64,000 bases of DNA, from the NCBI RefSeq assembly GCF_001894745.1, contig NZ_BBYF01000013.1, forward strand, positions 62,001-126,000, written 5' to 3'. Under the pieces are notes generated by a model. That model saw only the letters and a list, made by a program, of their open reading frames with translations. It had not been told where the DNA came from and made no database searches. Source of the DNA: Paenibacillus sp. NAIST15-1. GTDB taxonomy: Bacteria > Bacillota > Bacilli > Paenibacillales > Paenibacillaceae. This document shows positions 1-7,090 of this stretch, piece by piece (position 1 is the stretch's first letter; each line of letters starts with the position of its first letter). The position numbers and the translations under genes were made by a program.

Positions 1-155
1 ACTTGACCTTGTTCCAAGAAGGCTGGCAGAACATCTTCCGCGATGCCGAAGAAGGTTGCGCAGTAAGGGCAGGTTAAATTCAAAAATACCTCAACCTTAA
101 TAGGGGCGTCTTTCTGTCCAAAACTCAATTGTCTGTTCTCAATGTGATTGGTCAT
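1..155 (-). CDS. Thioredoxin-fold (DsbA-like) protein, partial
   Basis: Only the N-terminal ~51 codons are in the window; the gene runs off the left edge. The minus-strand ATG (153-155) opens MTNHIENRQL, continues through a beta strand (PIKVEVFLNLTC) and reaches a CPYC redox motif followed by a helix. That layout fits the thioredoxin-4/DsbA-like family, which forms or reduces disulfides. No signal peptide precedes the motif, so a cytoplasmic form is likely. The gene is divergent from the marR gene, with about 190 bp between them. The redox fold is a confident call from the motif; the exact subfamily and partner cannot be judged from this fragment. Confidence 0.7.
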   Translation of the reverse strand, partial: MTNHIENRQLSFGQKDAPIKVEVFLNLTCPYCATFFGIAEDVLPAFLEQGQ

Positions 156-281
156 GTTTAACCCGCTTTCTTAGAAGAATGTTGATACTAGTAAACTATA
201 ATTATTCCGACCTATATTGTCAACATTAATTGCTATCGGTTAAAAGCTAAGTTACCATACTACAATCCATTATCGAATAAT

Positions 282-310
282 TTGACTTATCGCAGCTGCC
301 CCTCTAATAT
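282..310 (+). promoter_or_regulatory. Sigma-A promoter of the marR operon
   Basis: TTGACT (282-287) and TAATAT (305-310) are separated by exactly 17 bp, a near-consensus vegetative promoter. The -10 box is overlapped by the palindrome at 306-329, so a bound repressor would block RNA polymerase. The start codon of marR lies 36 bp downstream of the -10. Confidence 0.7.
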
Positions 311-329
311 ATTAGGTATCTAACATATT
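306..329. promoter_or_regulatory. MarR-type operator, copy 1
   Basis: This is an imperfect palindrome with 10-nt arms, AATATATTAG and CTAACATATT, one mismatch between them and a 4-nt spacer. Length and AT-rich arms fit MarR-family operators. It covers the -10 and start region of the marR promoter, implying autorepression. A second copy with the same arms in inverted orientation lies at 797-820. Confidence 0.7.
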
Positions 330-345
330 TCAGAGGGTGAGCTGC

Positions 346-783
346 GTGAACATCTATGAACAAGTAAAACAAATTAATGAAGCTGATTATGCCATTAACC
401 GCTTGATTTTTAAACACTATGAACCATATTTAGCTAGCTCTATCACCACTCAGCAAGCCGTGTTGCTGGATATTGTATATGCAGCCAACAAAATAACGGT
501 AGGTGAGATTGCTATAGAAATGAACATTAGTTCTAGTGCAGTAAGCCAGCTTATTGCGAAGATGGAGAAAAACCAGTTTATTCATCGTGCTATCAATCCT
601 GATAATCGCCGAGAAGTGTTTATTACGCTAGGAATTAAAGGCGAGGAGTACTTTGAAAAGCAAGAATATGTCGAGCGCTCTGTGGCCGATCGTTTATTTT
701 CTAAACTAACTGTTGCCGAACGTAACGAGTTAGAAAGAATTACGAAAAAATTGAAACAAATTGCAGCTGAAGAGTTCATTTGA
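346..783 (+). CDS. MarR family transcriptional regulator
   Basis: A 145-aa protein with the winged-helix layout of MarR repressors. The recognition region reads EIAIEMNISSSAVSQLIAKMEK, the wing carries a DNRR-type motif (NPDNRREVFI), and a C-terminal dimerization helix follows. GTG at 346 was preferred over GTG at 337 because GAGG at 333-336 sits 9 nt upstream of it; at 337 that site would be adjacent. The gene is followed 51 nt later by a serine hydrolase gene, and near-identical palindromes precede both genes, so the two are probably co-controlled. The ligand is unknown. MarR family is sure; target genes are inferred. Confidence 0.9.
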   Translation: MNIYEQVKQINEADYAINRLIFKHYEPYLASSITTQQAVLLDIVYAANKITVGEIAIEMNISSSAVSQLIAKMEKNQFIHRAINPDNRREVFITLGIKGEEYFEKQEYVERSVADRLFSKLTVAERNELERITKKLKQIAAEEFI

Positions 784-796
784 GTTCTTCTCATCC

Positions 797-820
797 AATA
801 TGTTAGACAACTAATATATT
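797..820. promoter_or_regulatory. MarR-type operator, copy 2
   Basis: Arms AATATGTTAG and CTAATATATT with a 4-nt spacer; this is the reverse complement of the operator at 306-329 except in the spacer. It lies between marR and the serine hydrolase gene, two bases before that gene's ribosome site (AGGAGG, 822-827). I see no good promoter just upstream, so it may act as a roadblock or control an internal start. Confidence 0.65.
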
Positions 821-834
821 TAGGAGGCTTAATT

Positions 835-2052
835 ATGTTTAACTCTATTTATTCTACGCTTGAAAAAATCCAGTTCAATGGTGCAGTTTATGTAGAAACG
901 AGCAATAACGAAATTGTAGATGTGACAATAGGTTTTGCAGATATGAAGAATTCAGTTCCGATTACGGGGGAAACACTATTTAACATTGCTTCTTTAAGCA
1001 AAATGTACACTGCTGTAATGGTTCTTCAATTAATAGAGCAGAAGGTGATTCATTTTAAAGACAACCTAACAAAGTGGTTTGATACAAGTATCTTTAAAGA
1101 TGTAACGATTAAAGATTTGTTGATGCATACATCCGGTATCCCAGAATATATCGATAATTCTTCAGTTGAGAAAATTGAAGATATTTTACATAACAAGGAG
1201 CCTTATTTCCTACCAGGTAGCGGTTGGCTTTATACAAATACAAATTATGTTTTGCTAGCTAAAATTATCGAACAGGCAAGTCAACTTTCTTATGAGGATT
1301 ATTTACAAAGAATGATCGCCCAACCTCTTCAACTTCAAAACACGACAACGAAGCCAAAATTGAAACTAACTGCTGTCGGTAAGCTATTTGATTTTATAAA
1401 TCAGAAATATATCCATGCAACAGACGATCCGATTTTTAAAGATATCGATAAGAAACACGATTTTTATGGTGACGGAGGCATTTATGCAACAGCTCAAGAT
1501 ATAGCCCGATTTGTAAAAGGGTTTCTTCAAGGTAAATTAGTATCGCTTGAAATGGTGAATCGCGCCCTTACTCCTTCACCGTTACATAGCTCATATGGTT
1601 GTGGGTTTATCATTCAAGACGGTTCTATTGGTCACTCTGGTGGTTGGCCTGGCTATTCGTCGCATTGCTTATGTTCCGTGACAAGCGGAGAGGTGACGGT
1701 TCTCTTAACGAATGAAGAGGTAAGCCCTTTTTACGAGCAGCAAATATTAGAATTCTTAAACCAAGCTAGTGAAAGTAAAGAACCTGATGCTCCAAAGCAT
1801 CCTAGTATCATGAAATTCAATAGTGCTGATAATCTCGCAGGTACTTATCAACTCGCTGATGAATATCAAACATCCTTCATAATTAAAGAGGGAATAAACT
1901 CGTATATTATTTCTTTCCATGACCAACATGATACCCATTTATTTAAAGTGGAACCGAACCTGTATTGGATTCGAAATACGATGAGTTATATCGATATTTC
2001 TGAAGGAATCTTTATTGATGAGGGTGTAGAAATACCGTTTCATAAACTATAG
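835..2052 (+). CDS. Beta-lactamase-family serine hydrolase
   Basis: A 405-aa member of the class C beta-lactamase/penicillin-binding-protein-like hydrolases. The active-site motifs are all visible: SxxK as S53-L-S-K56, YxN as Y133-T-N135, and HSG at 267-269. The C-terminal ~100 residues form an extra beta-rich domain, as in many esterase-type members. There is no signal peptide, so it probably acts in the cytoplasm on an ester or amide rather than as a secreted drug-resistance enzyme. AGGAGG at 822-827 gives a strong start at ATG 835. Position behind marR with a matching operator suggests induction by the MarR ligand. The substrate cannot be deduced. Confidence 0.85.
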   Translation: MFNSIYSTLEKIQFNGAVYVETSNNEIVDVTIGFADMKNSVPITGETLFNIASLSKMYTAVMVLQLIEQKVIHFKDNLTKWFDTSIFKDVTIKDLLMHTSGIPEYIDNSSVEKIEDILHNKEPYFLPGSGWLYTNTNYVLLAKIIEQASQLSYEDYLQRMIAQPLQLQNTTTKPKLKLTAVGKLFDFINQKYIHATDDPIFKDIDKKHDFYGDGGIYATAQDIARFVKGFLQGKLVSLEMVNRALTPSPLHSSYGCGFIIQDGSIGHSGGWPGYSSHCLCSVTSGEVTVLLTNEEVSPFYEQQILEFLNQASESKEPDAPKHPSIMKFNSADNLAGTYQLADEYQTSFIIKEGINSYIISFHDQHDTHLFKVEPNLYWIRNTMSYIDISEGIFIDEGVEIPFHKL

Positions 2053-2067
2053 ATTAAGGAGTGAAAC

Positions 2068-2342
2068 TTGAAACAAATATTAATTTGTATGTTTCTGTCG
2101 AGTCTTCGAGATTGTAAATGGTAGGTAGCAACAACATCATCATCAACAACTGCAACAGTAACTGCAAATGAAAAGGCTACTGTATATGGAACAATCGTAT
2201 CTCTATCACCACAGAATCAAGTCGTTAGGGGAAAAATAGAGAAAACTGCACCGTGGGAATCAATGAATTCTAATGATGTAGAATCTATATATGTTTTTGT
2301 AAAAAGAATTCTGATGTACATGTTAAAGTTCAAGTTATTTTA
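2068..2342 (+). pseudogene. Broken small lipoprotein/secreted protein gene
   Basis: AAGGAG at 2056-2061 is followed 6 nt later by TTG 2068, opening MKQILICMFLSSL, which resembles a lipoprotein signal. The frame is interrupted by TAG at 2122-2124 and then continues without shift (VATTSSSTTATVTANEKATVYGTIV split over 2125-2202). Near 2300 the sequence only makes sense after a one-base shift at an A5 run (2301-2305), giving KNSDVHVKVQVI instead of the hydrophobic frame to the TAA at 2341. I read this as a decayed exported protein directly behind the serine hydrolase. A sequencing error at the A-run cannot be excluded, but the TAG is a separate lesion. Confidence 0.45.
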
Positions 2343-2429
2343 ATTTGTTTCTATTTAAATTAGTTTCTTGAAAGCCGACAATGCCATTCAAGTCGAAGTA
2401 ATCTAGTCCATTAACAGTTAAATAATACA

Positions 2430-2478
2430 ATGAGGCTACTCCAGTCCAAGGTGACTTAGGTGGGAGCCTCATTTTATT
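2430..2478 (+). terminator. Possible terminator downstream of the marR/hydrolase unit
   Basis: ATGAGGCT (2430-2437) can pair with AGCCTCAT (2465-2472), followed by a short T-rich run (TTTATTT). The loop is long (27 nt), so it is a weak candidate. It is the only hairpin of note after the broken lipoprotein gene. Confidence 0.35.
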
Positions 2479-3041
2479 TACAATGAGGGTTTGGATGGTA
2501 TGACCTGATCCAAACAAAAATCAATGACTATCCATACATTTATGTTTAAAATCAATACTAACAAATGGATTTTTTTATGTTATGATAATATTAATCCTCT
2601 AAAGGAGTCACGGCACCCCAGATATACAGCAAATGAGGAGATTCAATGGCTTTTGAATCTAGAGTTTAACAAAGGGGTCTCAATTGATATTCCTTTCCAC
2701 TGAGAACATGGATCTTTGCTCTCAGGTTGAATTTTTTGCTGTTAAGATTGCTGTTTACAAGTCGTTGGTGAGAAAAGCATATTGGGGATGATCGCTAATC
2801 CAAAATTGGTGGTACCACGATGTTATTGCGAAGAGCATTTTTCAAGTCCAAAAAAGCAGTACAGCGCAAACTAGGGGGCTCGCAGGGCGGTTATTCACTG
2901 GAATCGGAGCAAACCAAAGCAACATTCCTTGCAAGTAGTTGGGAGAAGGCCTTGGTTTTTATGCATCCCGATTGACTATCTGGATGAATGAGTCAAGCAG
3001 GCAGGTGCGCCTATATCTTTTCTACAAATACATTAGCATGT
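2479..3041. other. Non-coding stretch upstream of mqo
   Basis: No convincing reading frame is present on either strand. The sequence is AT-rich to about 2760. A T-box-like core, GGTGGTACCACG, occurs at 2808-2819, with GTTGGTGAGAAAAGC at 2764-2778 resembling a stem I fragment. There are no recognisable specifier or terminator parts. It most likely contains decayed regulatory or coding sequence plus the mqo promoter, which I could not place. Confidence 0.4.
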
Positions 3042-3054
3042 AAGGACGGTAAAA

Positions 3055-4557
3055 ATGATCAACAGACAAACTAAAACAGACGTTATCTTAATTGGTGCCG
3101 GAATTATGAGCGCGACTTTGGGGACAATGCTGAAAGAATTAGCACCGGATTGGGAAATTACAGTTTTTGAAAAGCTCGCTAACGCAGGAGAAGAAAGCTC
3201 TAACGAATGGAATAATGCAGGAACAGGGCATGCTGCGCTGTGTGAGCTTAACTACACCGTCGAGAAGAAGGACGGAACTATAGATATTAGCAAGGCGATT
3301 AAGATTAATGAACAATTCCAGCTTTCAAAGCAATTCTGGGCTTATCTCGTAAGCAGCAATTTAATTCGTAATCCGCAGGATTTTATTATGCCCTTGCCTC
3401 ATATGAGCTTAGTCCAAGGGGAAAGCAATGTCGCCTTTTTAAGAAAACGTTTTGAAGCGCTATCAAATAATCCGCTGTTTCAAGGTATGGAATTCTCCGA
3501 TGATACGGCCAAACTATCGGAATGGATTCCGCTTATTATGAAAGGCAGAACGACGAATGAGCCGATGGCAGCTACCAAAATTGACACCGGAACGGATGTT
3601 AACTTTGGCGCTTTAACGCGCATACTGCTTGACCATCTGAAGAGCAAAAACGTTGCGATTCAATACAAGCATAGTGTGGATGATCTGAAGCGGACGAAGG
3701 ATGGCTTATGGGAGCTGAAGGTTCGGAATCTGCAAAGCGGTACCGTCGAACGCTATTCGGCAAAGTTTGTCTTTATCGGCGGCGGGGGTGGCAGTCTTCA
3801 TTTGCTGCAAAAATCAGGAATTCCTGAAGGCAAAGGCATCGGTGGCTTCCCGGTAAGTGGATTGTTCATGGTATGCAATAATCCGGAAATAGTAGAGCAG
3901 CATCATGCCAAGGTATACGGGAAGGCTCCTGTTGGCGCTCCGCCAATGTCTGTCCCGCATCTGGATACTAGATATATTGATAACAAGAAGACATTGTTGT
4001 TCGGACCGTTTGCTGGCTTCTCGCCAAAGTTCTTGAAGACGGGCTCCATGTTCGATTTGATTACATCGGTGAAGCCGCATAATCTCTTTACGATGCTAGC
4101 AGCTGGAGCGAAGAACGTCCCATTGACAAGATACCTTATTCAACAAGTCATGTTATCCAAAGAAAAGCGCATGAAGGATTTACGGGACTTTGTCCCGGAC
4201 GCAAAAAGTGCGGATTGGGATTTGGTCGTGGCAGGTCAGCGTGTGCAAGTTATTAAAGATACGACACACGGCGGCAAAGGCACACTTCAATTCGGCACAG
4301 AAGTAATTAGTGCTGCTGATGGATCGATTGCGGCTTTGCTTGGTGCATCTCCAGGTGCTTCAACAGCCGTTCATGTCATGCTGCAGGTCATTAAGCAATG
4401 TTTCCCACAGTATGTGAAGGAGTGGGAGCCAAAAATCAAGCAAATGATTCCTTCCTATGGTGTAGCGCTTGCGGAAAACCCGGAGCTATTTAAAGAAATT
4501 CATGCGTTAACTGAACGTACGCTTGGTCTTAACAGTGAGCTTCAGCCCGTTGTGTAG
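3055..4557 (+). CDS. mqo: Malate:quinone oxidoreductase
   Basis: A 500-aa FAD-dependent, membrane-associated enzyme that oxidizes malate to oxaloacetate and passes electrons to the quinone pool, bypassing NAD-linked malate dehydrogenase. The N-terminal dinucleotide fold is clear ([13 protein letters not shown], residues 11-23) and is followed by the family motif [18 protein letters not shown]. The C-terminal FAD segment contains [14 protein letters not shown]. Length matches the family (about 490-500 aa), and there is no transmembrane helix. The start at ATG 3055 follows AAGGACGG. The gene stands alone and ends in a strong terminator at 4576-4615. Confidence 0.96.
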   Translation: MINRQTKTDVILIGAGIMSATLGTMLKELAPDWEITVFEKLANAGEESSNEWNNAGTGHAALCELNYTVEKKDGTIDISKAIKINEQFQLSKQFWAYLVSSNLIRNPQDFIMPLPHMSLVQGESNVAFLRKRFEALSNNPLFQGMEFSDDTAKLSEWIPLIMKGRTTNEPMAATKIDTGTDVNFGALTRILLDHLKSKNVAIQYKHSVDDLKRTKDGLWELKVRNLQSGTVERYSAKFVFIGGGGGSLHLLQKSGIPEGKGIGGFPVSGLFMVCNNPEIVEQHHAKVYGKAPVGAPPMSVPHLDTRYIDNKKTLLFGPFAGFSPKFLKTGSMFDLITSVKPHNLFTMLAAGAKNVPLTRYLIQQVMLSKEKRMKDLRDFVPDAKSADWDLVVAGQRVQVIKDTTHGGKGTLQFGTEVISAADGSIAALLGASPGASTAVHVMLQVIKQCFPQYVKEWEPKIKQMIPSYGVALAENPELFKEIHALTERTLGLNSELQPVV

Positions 4558-4575
4558 ACGATAAACATAATGAAG

Positions 4576-4615
4576 AGGCCTTAGTCCTGAGATTTACAGG
4601 ATCAAGGCCTTTTTA
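4576..4615 (+). terminator. Intrinsic terminator of mqo
   Basis: A 14-nt stem, 4576-4589 against 4597-4610, has two internal mismatches and a 7-nt loop, ending in a run of five T. It begins 18 nt after the mqo stop. On the other strand it may also end the convergent MerR gene. Confidence 0.85.
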
Positions 4616-4662
4616 GTAATCAAATATATCAGCTTATATGCCCATTTGTTCTGGGCGATGAG

Positions 4663-5412
4663 TTATGGATTTGTTGTCTCGAAAGACGCTGCCGCAGCTG
4701 CGAGATAATAAGCCAACCCAGTCTGCTGACTTTCGAGCATGTTAAGATGAAAATCATCACTAAGAAAAAATCGAGTCTGTGCTGCAAAGTCTTTAGCAGA
4801 CGTATTGTGCCCATGGTTATTCATAAACACCAAATGGTATCGAATAAGACTGACTATTTCCTCATCGTTATGCTTAATTCCATCTCGTAAGGAACTAGCC
4901 ATTTTGTTCATGAATGCCATGGCTTCAATTGCTTGTTCATTGATATTCTGAACTTTCTCAGGAGCAACCTCCAGAGAATCCATCCCGTAGGATGCCTTCA
5001 AATACTCATTTTGATCAGTCAGCGCTTTGTTCCACTCGTCTTCGCTTGCAAACCCTTTGAACATTTCCTTGTTATCCATAGTTTCCCCATCCTTTATACA
5101 CCCAATGGATTTACGCAATGTTTGAACAATGGTGTCCAACCTGTCTTTACGATGGAGGAGCAGCTCCTCCTGCTGGGCAAGAATAGATAGTCGATCTGAA
5201 TGATGTTCCATCATATCCTTGATTTGATCTAAGGAAAAATCTAATTCTCTGTAAAATAGAATCTCTTGCAGACGTTCAAGCTCTTTCGTTCCATATAACC
5301 GATATCCAGCTTCGCTTCGCTTGCTTGGCAAGAGGAGACCAATTTTGTGATAATGATGAAGCGTTTTGATTGTAATATTGGACATCTCGGATACTTCTTT
5401 TACGGTGTACAA
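4663..5412 (-). CDS. MerR family regulator with TipAS drug-binding domain
   Basis: A 249-aa TipA/Mta-like activator. Residues 1-70 form the MerR winged helix (VKEVSEMSNITIKTLHHYHKIGLL at the start), a coiled coil follows to about 110, and residues ~125-245 are a TipAS antibiotic-recognition domain (EWNKALTDQNEY through SLIRYHLVFMNNHG). TipAS proteins bind thiopeptides or other drugs and activate their own promoter. The TTG at 5412 was chosen because GGGAGG (5423-5428) lies 10 nt upstream. An ATG at 5469 would place the coding start inside the promoter at 5439-5469. The gene is autoregulated by inference and stands alone; the inducer is unknown. Confidence 0.88.
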   Translation of the reverse strand: MYTVKEVSEMSNITIKTLHHYHKIGLLLPSKRSEAGYRLYGTKELERLQEILFYRELDFSLDQIKDMMEHHSDRLSILAQQEELLLHRKDRLDTIVQTLRKSIGCIKDGETMDNKEMFKGFASEDEWNKALTDQNEYLKASYGMDSLEVAPEKVQNINEQAIEAMAFMNKMASSLRDGIKHNDEEIVSLIRYHLVFMNNHGHNTSAKDFAAQTRFFLSDDFHLNMLESQQTGLAYYLAAAAASFETTNP

Positions 5413-5438
5413 ACGATTGCTTCCTCCCTTCCTTATGT

Positions 5439-5469
5439 AGTGTAAGGCCTTCCCTAAGAGGAGAGTCAA
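5439..5469 (-). promoter_or_regulatory. MerR-type promoter with 19-bp spacer
   Basis: On the minus strand, TTGACT (5464-5469) and TACACT (5439-5444) are 19 bp apart. That is the overlong spacing that MerR-family activators untwist. The spacer holds an imperfect dyad (CTCC...TTA...GGAAGG) like BmrR/Mta operators. It drives the TipA-type gene just downstream, so positive autoregulation is expected. Confidence 0.7.
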
Positions 5470-5592
5470 GACGATTAGCTAGTGTTTGTTTTTTCGCAGG
5501 ATTTCTAATAATGATTCCGTTTCCGTTCTTCCGAAGCGAAGGTGAAAGGGAAGCAAAAACGTCAAATTCCCTCAGATGTAAGCAAATATCTT

Positions 5593-5619
5593 TTGTCATA
5601 ACACAATTGAATGTATAAT
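5593..5619 (+). promoter_or_regulatory. Possible promoter of the RpoA-CTD-like gene
   Basis: TATAAT at 5614-5619 is a perfect -10. The best -35, TTGTCA (5593-5598), has only 15 bp spacing. The coding start is 90 nt further on. The -10 is convincing; the -35 is weak. Confidence 0.35.
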
Positions 5620-5709
5620 CGTGGAAGGTGTTGTGGCTGCAGCATCTCGGCCTAAGATCTGCTTATCATGTACAATTAACAGCTAGCAATAGGAGAGGGG
5701 ACAACCACT

Positions 5710-6003
5710 ATGACCGCGTCCAATAAAACGCTAAGAACATGTAAACAGGGACATCAATATTATAAAAGCACAGATTGTCCAACTTGTCCGGTTTGTGAGC
5801 AAGCGCGCAAGCCGCAGGAGGGGTTTCTAGCGATTCTCTCAGCACCAGCTAGACGTGCGTTGGAGCACAATGGAATAACCACGTTGGAGGAACTGGCTAA
5901 GCACACCGAAAAAGAGATTATGAAATTTCACGGAATGGGCCCAGCGTCATTGCCTAAGCTTAGAAATGCATTGCAGGAAGCGGGCTTGTCATTCAAATCA
6001 TAA
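5710..6003 (+). CDS. RNA polymerase alpha-CTD-like small protein
   Basis: A 97-aa protein. Residues ~38-97 match the helix-hairpin-helix fold of the RNA polymerase alpha C-terminal domain (LSAPARRALEHNGITTLEEL, then GMGPASLPKLRNAL). In RpoA this fold contacts UP-element DNA and regulators. The first ~35 residues carry C11, H15, C23, C26 and C29, a likely zinc-binding knuckle absent from RpoA. Similar stand-alone proteins are known in Bacillota, but I know of no defined role. GGAGAGG precedes ATG 5710. The short spacing (about 60 nt) to the membrane protein gene suggests a two-gene unit. Confidence 0.8.
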   Translation: MTASNKTLRTCKQGHQYYKSTDCPTCPVCEQARKPQEGFLAILSAPARRALEHNGITTLEELAKHTEKEIMKFHGMGPASLPKLRNALQEAGLSFKS

Positions 6004-6063
6004 ACAATCGAACAGCAGAATGATCCTGATTATACTTCAAGTTGAAAGTTGAGGAGAATGTGG

Positions 6064-6837
6064 ATGTCGCTGTGGGCTCAGATTTTACTATACGGAGTAG
6101 TAGGAGCAGTGCTGTACTGCGGATTTTATGTTTGGACGCCAAAGCTAGTGAACAGGGGAGCCTCCCTTTTGTTTTCGTTCTGGTTCTTTTTATGGGCACC
6201 TGTCATCATGCTGTTGCCGGTAAGTATTTTGCTTTATTGGTTAGATGGCGGCGTTCTGTCTCTAGCATCCTTCATAGAGCGATTCCGCTTAACGCCTATT
6301 GATAGCCAGGACTGGCTGTGGGTCATTGGCGCCGTTTTGTTCACAATTTTATTTGATCAGTTATTAGAACCGGTAGGTAAATATTTCGCACGCAAACGCC
6401 TTTTTGCTCCACCTCCATACCTTCCGGCGCCTTTCAATCCGCTCAAGAAGTTTTCCATACCGCCTACTGAATTTTTTCATACACCGCTGCGTCGAAATGG
6501 GAAGCTGCTTGCTTGGTTCATTCCGCTGCATTTGATTGCTATGTTCAGCGAAGAGCTAATGTGGAGAGGGTATATGCTTCCCTTGCAAATCGATCTATTC
6601 GGTTCATACGCTTGGGTCGTTAACGGATTGCTGTGGGCTTGGTTGATACATGCATGCTTAAAATGGCATTTTATCGGAATGCTTCCGGGCATGCTCATTG
6701 CACCATGGATTGCACAGTATACGGGTTCGACGTGGGCTTCGTTCGCTGCACATGCAATTGGCAATGCGCCACTCTGGGTCTTGCTATGGATTGGCGTTAT
6801 GCATACGCCGACTACGAAGGTGGATAAAGGCTGCTAA
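6064..6837 (+). CDS. CPBP family intramembrane protein (putative Abi/CAAX-like protease)
   Basis: A 257-aa polytopic membrane protein with several hydrophobic segments. The CPBP signature is present: E163-E164 and R168 in SEELMWRGY, a second helix with H (WLIHACLKWHFIGMLPG) and a third helix ASFAAHAIGN. The family includes type II CAAX endopeptidases, bacteriocin-immunity proteins and proteins of unknown activity. The ATG at 6064 was chosen over 6058 because GAGGAG (6051-6056) then has 7-nt spacing. It follows the RpoA-CTD-like gene closely. Whether it is an active protease is uncertain. Confidence 0.8.
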   Translation: MSLWAQILLYGVVGAVLYCGFYVWTPKLVNRGASLLFSFWFFLWAPVIMLLPVSILLYWLDGGVLSLASFIERFRLTPIDSQDWLWVIGAVLFTILFDQLLEPVGKYFARKRLFAPPPYLPAPFNPLKKFSIPPTEFFHTPLRRNGKLLAWFIPLHLIAMFSEELMWRGYMLPLQIDLFGSYAWVVNGLLWAWLIHACLKWHFIGMLPGMLIAPWIAQYTGSTWASFAAHAIGNAPLWVLLWIGVMHTPTTKVDKGC

Positions 6838-7010
6838 AGGAGAAACTTCATCTGCACAGCAGTCCAGCAGCTCAGATGCTTCAGTGTAGCAATATCGAAG
6901 TGCCGCTCCCATCGCATTCACGTAGACAAGAGAAAGTGGGTTCAATCCTGCATTCGAAGATATAACGGGAACTATGTATGGTGTGGAGAGTGTGCACATG
7001 GTTAGTAACG

Positions 7011-7051
7011 AAGGAGCAACAGCCTCCACTTCTGGAAGACGGTTGCTCCTC
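7011..7051. terminator. Hairpin between convergent genes
   Basis: GGAGCAAC (7013-7020) pairs with GTTGCTCC (7042-7049), with further pairing possible inside. It lies between the + strand membrane protein gene and the - strand S41 peptidase gene. T-tracts on both sides are poor (CCTTCC / TTCGTT), so function as a bidirectional terminator is plausible but not certain. Confidence 0.45.
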
Positions 7052-7090
7052 CTTCCAATGTTATCGAATTAGACTGCACTACATCCGGAT

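Noticed and set aside
2335-2517. 60-codon minus-strand frame (MFGSGHTIQT...)
   Set aside because: It has no ribosome site and no family resemblance, and it overlaps the hairpin and the broken lipoprotein end. Treated as chance.
2808-2819. Functional T-box riboswitch controlling mqo
   Set aside because: Only the core motif matches. No specifier loop, antiterminator partner or terminator could be drawn. Kept as a low-level observation only.
6784-7029. 81-codon minus-strand frame between the CPBP gene and the S41 gene
   Set aside because: It overlaps the CPBP gene end and the convergent hairpin, and lacks a ribosome site. The middle looks mildly protein-like but I could not tie it to any family.
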